Below the pieces are notes generated by a model. The model made no database searches and was not told where the DNA came from. It was given only the letters and a program-made list of their open reading frames with translations. Both the position numbers and the translations under genes were made by a program. Of a stretch of 64,000 nucleotides of DNA, positions 56,930-64,000 are shown in pieces (position 1 is the stretch's first letter; each line of letters begins with the position of its first letter). Origin of the DNA: Opitutus sp. (GTDB lineage Bacteria > Verrucomicrobiota > Verrucomicrobiia > Opitutales > Opitutaceae); assembly GCA_024707325.1 (NCBI GenBank), contig JANPZY010000003.1:174853-238852 (forward strand). The letters run 5' to 3'.

Positions 56930-58613
56930 ATCGCCTGGCGCTGCAATTCGCCCGGATTCGCAACTTGGCGCTGCTCGAGGAAGCCGCTCTCGATTTCCAG
57001 ACGGGGGCTTCACTCAAGCTGTCACGGGCGAGACGGGCGCGGGCAAGCGCATCCTGCTCGGTGCGCCTGGAATTCGCCTTCGCCGGCGAAGCGCGCCGAT
57101 AAGACGATCATCCGCCAAGGTGCGCCGGCGAAGTCGAGGCCGCCGGTGTTCTTCGAGGATTCGCGCGCGATCGAGCGTGCTCGCCGAACTCGAGTTGCCC
57201 GGGTGCGAAGAGGGGATTGCTGGATCCTGCGCCGCCCGTGCCGCGCGAGAAGGCGCCGAAGATCACGATCAACGGCAGTTCGCCATCGCCAGTGGCGGCT
57301 CCAGCGACTCGGCGAACACTGGGTCGATTTTCACGGACCGAGCGAGCCGCGTCGCTTCGCTGAAGGAGAGCTGCCAGCTCGAGCTCCTCGATCTTTTCGG
57401 TCGCGCCGGTGATGCACTGGCGGCTTACCGCAAAGACTATACGCGCTGGAAAGACGTGTTGGCCGAGCGTTTGCGGATCGCGAGCGAGACGAAACTCTCG
57501 CCCGACCAGATCGATTTTCTCCAAGGCCAGCTCTCACGTCTCGATTCGCTCACGTTAACAGACGACGCGATCGCGGCGCTCGAGCGCGATTTCGCGCGCA
57601 TGAATCGCGCGCAGGAACTCATCGAGCTCACCGGCATCGCCTTGAACGGACTCGTCGGCGAAGAAGGCCTCCAAGTCCCGATTGCTTCGTTCCTCCGCGA
57701 GGCGCGTCACCTCGAAAACATCGATCCCAGCGAGCAAGCCGCTCGCCGATCGCCTGGCTTCCGTCGCCGTCGAGATCAACGACCTCGGCGCCGAGTCTTC
57801 CGATCTCGGTCAGCAACTGCAGTTTCGATCCCGAACAGGCCGAGGAACTCGCCACGCAGATGAACACGTGGCTCGAGTTTAAGCGCAAACACGGTGGCGA
57901 TCTCGCGGCCGTGCTCGCCGCGCGTGACGAGATGCGCCGGCGGCCCGAAGTGCAGGGCGACATCGAAGGGCATCGCTCGCCCGACTCGAGAAGCAAATCG
58001 CCGACGCCGAGCGCGCCGCGCGCAATCCGCGCAGGCGCTTCGCGCAATCCGCGAGAAAAGCCGCGCGCGATCTCGCCAAAGTTGCCGCGAAGAGCATCGC
58101 GGAAATCGGTTTCAAGAAAGCCGACTTCAAGGTCCGGCTGGTGCCGCTCGAGACGCTTGGGCCGTCCGGCGATTGCGGCGCGGAGTTTTTGTTTTCGCCC
58201 AACGTCGGCGAGCCGCCGCTGCCGCTCAACCGCGTGGCCTCGAGCGGCGAACTCGCGCGCGTGATGCTCGCGTTGAAAACCGTGCTCGCCGATCTCGACG
58301 ACGTGCCGCTGCTCGTGTTCGACGAAGTGGACGCCAACGTCGGCGGCGAGATCGGACGCATCGTCGGCGAGAAGATGGCGACGATTGCCAAGAATCACCA
58401 GGTGCTCTGCGTCACGCACCTTCCGCAAGTCGCCGCGCAGGCGGAGTCACATTTCGTGGTCACCAAGGATCAGTCGAAGGACCGCGCGGTGGTCACGATC
58501 GAGCCGATCCAAGGCAGTCGCAAAACGCGCGTGAGCGAACTCGCCCGCATGCTCGGCGACCGCAACGCGAAGAGCGCACTCGCGCACGCCGAAGAACTTT
58601 GGGCAAACGCTAA
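56930..58613 (+). CDS. recN: DNA repair protein RecN, right copy with frameshifts in the 5' third
   Basis: The start region is corrupted (the left copy's MLQSLRIRNLALLEE is recognisable only as RIRNLALLEE-like text in mixed frames, with the Walker A lysine codon changed in GAGKRILLGA). From about 57400 the frame holds for long stretches: DYTRWKDVLAERLRIASETK, the coiled-coil region, then MPLETLGPSGDCGAEFLFSP through Walker B and CVTHLPQVAAQAESHFVVTK. Near 58602 one T is missing, so the natural TAA at 58611-58613 is out of frame. Same gene as 54520-56184. Confidence 0.85.
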
Positions 58614-58624
58614 CCGGCTCGCGT

Positions 58625-58880
58625 CGCGCCAGAGTCCGCATCGACTCGATCCGTTGCGTCCCAAGTCGAGCCAAGGTCCGGACACGGTCGAGCCAAAGTC
58701 CATCCCACGTCGCGACGAGGTGCGCACATCGTCGCGCCAAGGTGCGTCCCGGATCGGGACGAGGAGCGGACCGCGTCGGGCCCAAGTCCGGCTCGAGTGG
58801 GGACGAGGAACGGACCACCTTGTGCCAAGGTCCGGCCTGACTCGCGCAAAGCGCGGCGCGACTCGATCTCGATCCGTCGC
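58625..58880 (+). repeat. Array H of the 22-base intergenic repeat, right copy
   Basis: Mirror of 54260-54515 and identical over most units, apart from a short deletion near 58648. Units are listed under the left copy. Confidence 0.8.
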
Positions 58881-59017
58881 AAGTCACGCCCCAGAGTGCG
58901 ATGGCTCCAACCGACGAGCGCACGAGTTACATCTCAATGCACCCAGCCGCTTCACCCCGGGCAATGTTTTACCCCGGCTCTACGCACCCGCCGCCCAAGA
59001 ACCCGGCAAAGACAACA

Positions 59018-59036
59018 TGTCTACTAATAGTTGACA
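59018..59036. promoter_or_regulatory. 19-bp dyad TGTCTACTAATAGTTGACA, mirror copy
   Basis: Exact mirror of 54094-54112, upstream of the right-arm aminotransferase gene. Compared with 19750-19768 only the middle base differs (A for T). Confidence 0.5.
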
Positions 59037-59133
59037 TTGTGATGGGCGGCAGGGCGGTGGTGCGGCACAGGGGAATGCTTGGGGGAGGGTGCAGTGGAAT
59101 AAGAGTTGAGCGGCGAGAGGAGGCCGTGATTGT

Positions 59134-60338
59134 GTGTGCCCCCTATGCCCGTCTCCTCCGATCTTTTTCGCCGGACGTATCCGGCAACTGCGTCCTTCCA
59201 CGATCCGCGAGATCCTGAAAGTCACCGCGCAGCCTGAGATCATTTCCTTCGCGGGAGGTCTGCCGGCGCCGGAATTGTTTCCCGTCGATGAGGTGAAAGC
59301 GGCGGCGGATTTCGTGCTCACAAACAACGGACGTGAGGCGCTGCAGTATGGCCCGAGCGAAGGTTTCCCGCGTTGCGCGAGTGGATCGCGGGCGAGATGC
59401 AGCAGCGCGGCGTGCAGTGCGCGGCGACCGATGTGCTCGTGACCAACGGTTCGCAGCAGGTGCTCGATCTGGTCGGCAAATTGTTTCTCAACCCGGGTGA
59501 CGTGGTTTTGACGGAGAATCCGACCTACCTCGCGGCGATCCAGGCGTTCCAGACGCTGGAGGCGAAGTTCGTGCCGGTGCCGACGGATGAGCACGGCTTG
59601 GTCCCGTCGGCGTTGCCCGAGCTGATCGCGAAGCATCGTCCGAAGTTTCTCTACACGATTCCGAATTTCCAAAACCCGACCGGCGTGACGTTGATCGCGG
59701 AGCGCCGTCGTGAACTCGCGCGCATCGCGGCCGAGCACGGATTGGTGATCGTCGAAGACGATCCGTATGGAAAACTTCGATACGCGGGTGAGGCCGTTCC
59801 GCCGATCAAACACTGGGACGAGCGCGGACTGGTGCTCTACGCGAGCACGTTCTCCAAGACGATCGCGCCGGGCCTGCGTCTCGGCTGGGTCGTGGCGTCG
59901 CCGGAAGTGTTCTCGCGTTTGCTGATTCTCAAGCAGGCGTCGGATCTCCACACCTCGAGCTTCGATCAGCGTGTGGCGCATGCGTTTCTCACGCAGAACG
60001 ATCAGTCGGTGCACCTCGACAAGATCCGCCGTGCGTATGGCGATCGTTTTCAGATCATGGACGAGGCGCTGCGGGCGGAAATGCCGGCGGGCTTCTCGTG
60101 GACGAAGCCTGAGGGCGGCATGTTTCTGTGGATCACCGGTCCGCAGGGACTCGACGGACTCAAGCTGCTCGAGCGCGCCATCACGCGCCAGGTGGCGTTC
60201 GTGCCGGGCCGCGACTTTTTCCCGGCGGAAGGCGGCGCGAATCACCTGCGCCTCAACTTCTCGAACTCCACGCCCGAGCGCATTCGTGAAGGCGTGAAAC
60301 GGCTCGCGACGATTTGCCGCGAGCTGGCGGCGTCGTAA
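59134..60338 (+). CDS. PLP-dependent aminotransferase, right copy, one frameshift near 59370
   Basis: About 401 residues. The only clear break is GGTTTCCCGCG, where the left copy has one more C. After it the frame is open from MREWIAGEMQQRGVQCAATD to the stop: GSQQVLDLVGKLFLNPGDVV, NFQNPTGVTLIAERRRELAR, DDPYGKLRYAGEAVPPIKHW, STFSKTIAPGLRLGWVV (Schiff-base Lys), GFSWTKPEGGMFLW and HLRLNFSNSTPERI. Related to 2-aminoadipate/valine-type transaminases; substrate unknown. The start codon is ambiguous because the first codons may also hold an error. Followed by the ThuA gene 61 bases on. Confidence 0.85.
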
Positions 60339-60399
60339 GCGGCGTTTCCCTCCTCGAAGGAGGAGTTGCGTGCGGCGAGCAATCGCTCAGCTTGCGCGC

Positions 60400-61303
60400 A
60401 TGAAGCTTTACCCCGCCTTCTTGTCGTGCCTCGCGCTGTTTGCGCTGGGCGTATCCGTGCAGGCTGCGCCGTTGCGCGTGTTGTTTTTCACGAAGTCCTC
60501 GGGCTTCGAGCACAGCGTGATCAAATGGGAAAACGGGGAGCGGAGCTTTGCGGAAAAGATGCTGACGAAGTTCGGCGCCGAGCATGAGCTCGAGTTTACG
60601 TTCAGCAAGGACGGCAGTCTGTTTTCGCCGGAGTATCTCGCGCAGTTCGACGTGGTGATGTTCTACACGAGTGGCGATCTGTTGAGCGTCGGCACGGACG
60701 GGCATCCGGCGATGACGCCCGCGGGCAAGCAGGCGCTGCTCGATGCGGTCGCGGGTGGAAAGGGCTTCGTGGCGCTGCACAGCGGCAGCGATACGTTTCA
60801 CACCCTCGAACACGGCGGCGGAAATCCGAAGGAGCGCGGCAATCGCTACAAACTCCACGGCGAGAAGTCGGATCCCTACATCCGGATGCTCGGCGGCGAG
60901 TTCATCAACCATGGCAAACAACAGGTCGCGCGCGCGCGGGTGGTCGATCCGAAGTTTCCCGGTTTTGAAAAAGTGGGCGACGTGATCGAGGTGCTGGAGG
61001 AATGGTATTCGACGAAAGACTTCTCGTCCGATCTCCACGCGCTCCTCGTGCTCGAGACGAAAACGATGGAAGGCGTCGACTACGAGCGGCCCGATTTTCC
61101 GATCGCGTGGGCGCGTCAGCACGGCAAAGGCCGCGTGTGGTTCAACGCCATGGGCCACCGCGAAGACGTGTGGGAAAACCCGAAATTTCAGCAGACGCTC
61201 GTCGCTGGAATTGGAGTGGGCGGGCGGGCGCGTGAAGGCCGACGTGCCGCCGAATCTCGTGGAGGCTGCGCCAAAGGCCAACACGTTGCCGCCGGAGCGG
61301 TGA
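60400..61303 (+). CDS. ThuA-domain secreted protein, right copy, frameshift near 61214
   Basis: About 300 residues. Signal peptide MKLYPAFLSCLALFALGVSVQA. ThuA (class I glutamine-amidotransferase-like) features: RVLFFTKSSGFEHSVIKWEN, DVVMFYTSGDLLSVGTDGHP, GGKGFVALHSGSDTFH, the conserved LGGEFINHGKQ, RPDFPIAWARQHGKGRVWFN and AMGHREDVWENPKFQ. ThuA proteins occur in carbohydrate utilisation, and this one is exported. One extra G at about 61214 shifts the C-terminus, which otherwise reads EWAGGRVKADVPPNLVEAAP and ends at TGA 61301. Confidence 0.85.
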
Positions 61304-61317
61304 GAGAAAATACCGGT

Positions 61318-61350
61318 CTCACAAAGTAACCTATTGGGTTACTTTGTGAG
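61318..61350. terminator. Perfect 14-bp hairpin between convergent ThuA and ccsA copies
   Basis: CTCACAAAGTAACC (61318-61331) pairs exactly with GGTTACTTTGTGAG (61337-61350) around a TATTG loop. The position between two 3' ends suits a bidirectional terminator, though T runs are short. In the left arm (about 51760-51780) only one half is recognisable. Confidence 0.5.
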
Positions 61351-61365
61351 TCGCGGATACGCGGG

Positions 61366-63264
<1,899 letters not shown>

Positions 63265-63266
63265 GA

Positions 63267-64000
63267 TCAGGGGGCGCGACGGCGCGTGATGAAGCCGGCG
63301 AGGTGGAACACGAACTGGTAGAGGAGGCCGAGGGTGATCAGGCCGCTGGAGATGTAGGGATCAGCCAGCTCGGGTTGCGCACGACTTGGAGCACGCTGGT
63401 CGCGTGTTCGCTGTCCATCTGGTATTGGTAGAACGTGAGGCCTCGCGTAGCGCAGCGGGTTATTCATGTAGATGAGGACTTCGACGGTCTTCGCGACCGT
63501 CGGGCGTGGTGAGACGCACGCGGCTGGAGAAATTTTTGGGAATGTCGGTGCCGAGATAGACGTCGTGCGAGACCTTCAGCAGTTGGAGGGAGAACGGTTT
63601 GTGGGTGTTCCGGCGGATGCCGAGACGCCACGTGCGACCGGCGGTAGCTGAATCGTCTGCGACGCCGGCAGCTGCGCGGTGACGGAGCCACGTGTCGATC
63701 GAACCTTCGGTGCCGACGAGTTCGACGAACGCCGTGCTCCAGTTCCGCTCGTTTTCCTTGTAGGTCATCTGCACCGGCACAGTGGATGTCGAGGCGCGGG
63801 CCCACGCCCTCGTCGGCGAGCGACTCGCGCTCGGATTCTGCGCACGCGGAGCCAGCACCGCGTTGGGATAATAACGTTTCACCACCACGCGGAACGGTGC
63901 AGCTTCGACGTCGATCTCGCCGCTTTCGCGAGGAGTTCGACCGGGGATCGCGACGACTTCGTCGAACTTGGGATCGCGGTCGTGTCGATGAGCACGAACT
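63267..64000 (-). CDS. resB: Cytochrome c biogenesis protein ResB, right copy, partial and frameshifted
   Basis: Mirror of the 3' part of the left resB. Recognisable blocks (RVVVKRYYPNAVL-like, VPVQMTYKENERNWSTAFVE, DVYLGTDIPKNFSSRVRLTT, SSGLITLGLLYQFVFHLAGF) fall in different frames owing to many indels; this is the noisiest stretch of the right arm. The 5' part is beyond the window. Confidence 0.8.

Noticed and set aside
10469..58880. CRISPR arrays as an explanation for the 22-base repeats
   Set aside because: Units are adjacent and degenerate with no unique spacers of constant length, and no cas genes are present.

Overview
The window is GC-rich, densely coded bacterial chromosome. The gene set suggests a Gram-negative member of the Verrucomicrobiota, most like the Opitutales: a PEP-CTERM sorting signal, a TolC/RND efflux operon, system II cytochrome c maturation, an AsmA-like envelope protein and an rpsP-trmD-rplS cluster without rimM. 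The taxon is inferred from gene content only. No prophage, insertion sequence, CRISPR array or rRNA operon was seen.

Layout. 1-4.5 kb: 3' part of a Kup potassium transporter and a convergent P1B-4 metal ATPase. 4.5-10.3 kb: smc followed by a TPR membrane protein. 10.6-14 kb: DHA2-type MFS exporter, a small unknown gene and a membrane-anchored TAXI binding protein. 14-19.5 kb: trehalase, a CHRD/PEP-CTERM protein, a GlcD-like FAD oxidase and a SET-type sugar exporter. 19.8-22.1 kb: acyltransferase/acyl-CoA synthetase. 22.1-27.6 kb: one leftward unit, potC-potD-potB-potA, then an AAA ATPase and a TOPRIM-like protein. 28.1-31 kb: AsmA-like protein. 31.2-37.5 kb: marR-MFP-RND-tolC efflux operon. 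37.9-41.5 kb: transketolase, rplS, trmD, rpsP. 41.7-45.4 kb: secreted protein, ychF, PAS/PP2C phosphatase. 45.4-47.8 kb: pxpBCA 5-oxoprolinase. 48-51.7 kb: lipoprotein and the ResB/CcsA pair. 51.8-56.4 kb: ThuA protein, PLP aminotransferase, recN and a tRNA.

From about 49.1 kb the sequence is a giant inverted repeat. The arm 49.1-56.5 kb is repeated in reverse complement at 56.6-64 kb, around a spacer of about 75 bases between two tRNA copies. The arms differ mostly by scattered single-base indels that break reading frames in different places on each side. A fold-back or assembly artefact is more likely than a biological duplication. Single-base frameshifts elsewhere (kup, TPR gene, smc, setA-like, potD, RND, secreted protein, PAS/PP2C) also point to residual indel errors.

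Two non-coding signals stand out. One is a family of degenerate tandem arrays with a 22-base unit, in at least eight intergenic regions. The other is a 19-base dyad, TGTCTACTAWTAGTTGACA, found at two unrelated loci, each beside one of these arrays. The most system-like gene pair is the ATPase/TOPRIM-like pair at the end of the polyamine-transporter unit.
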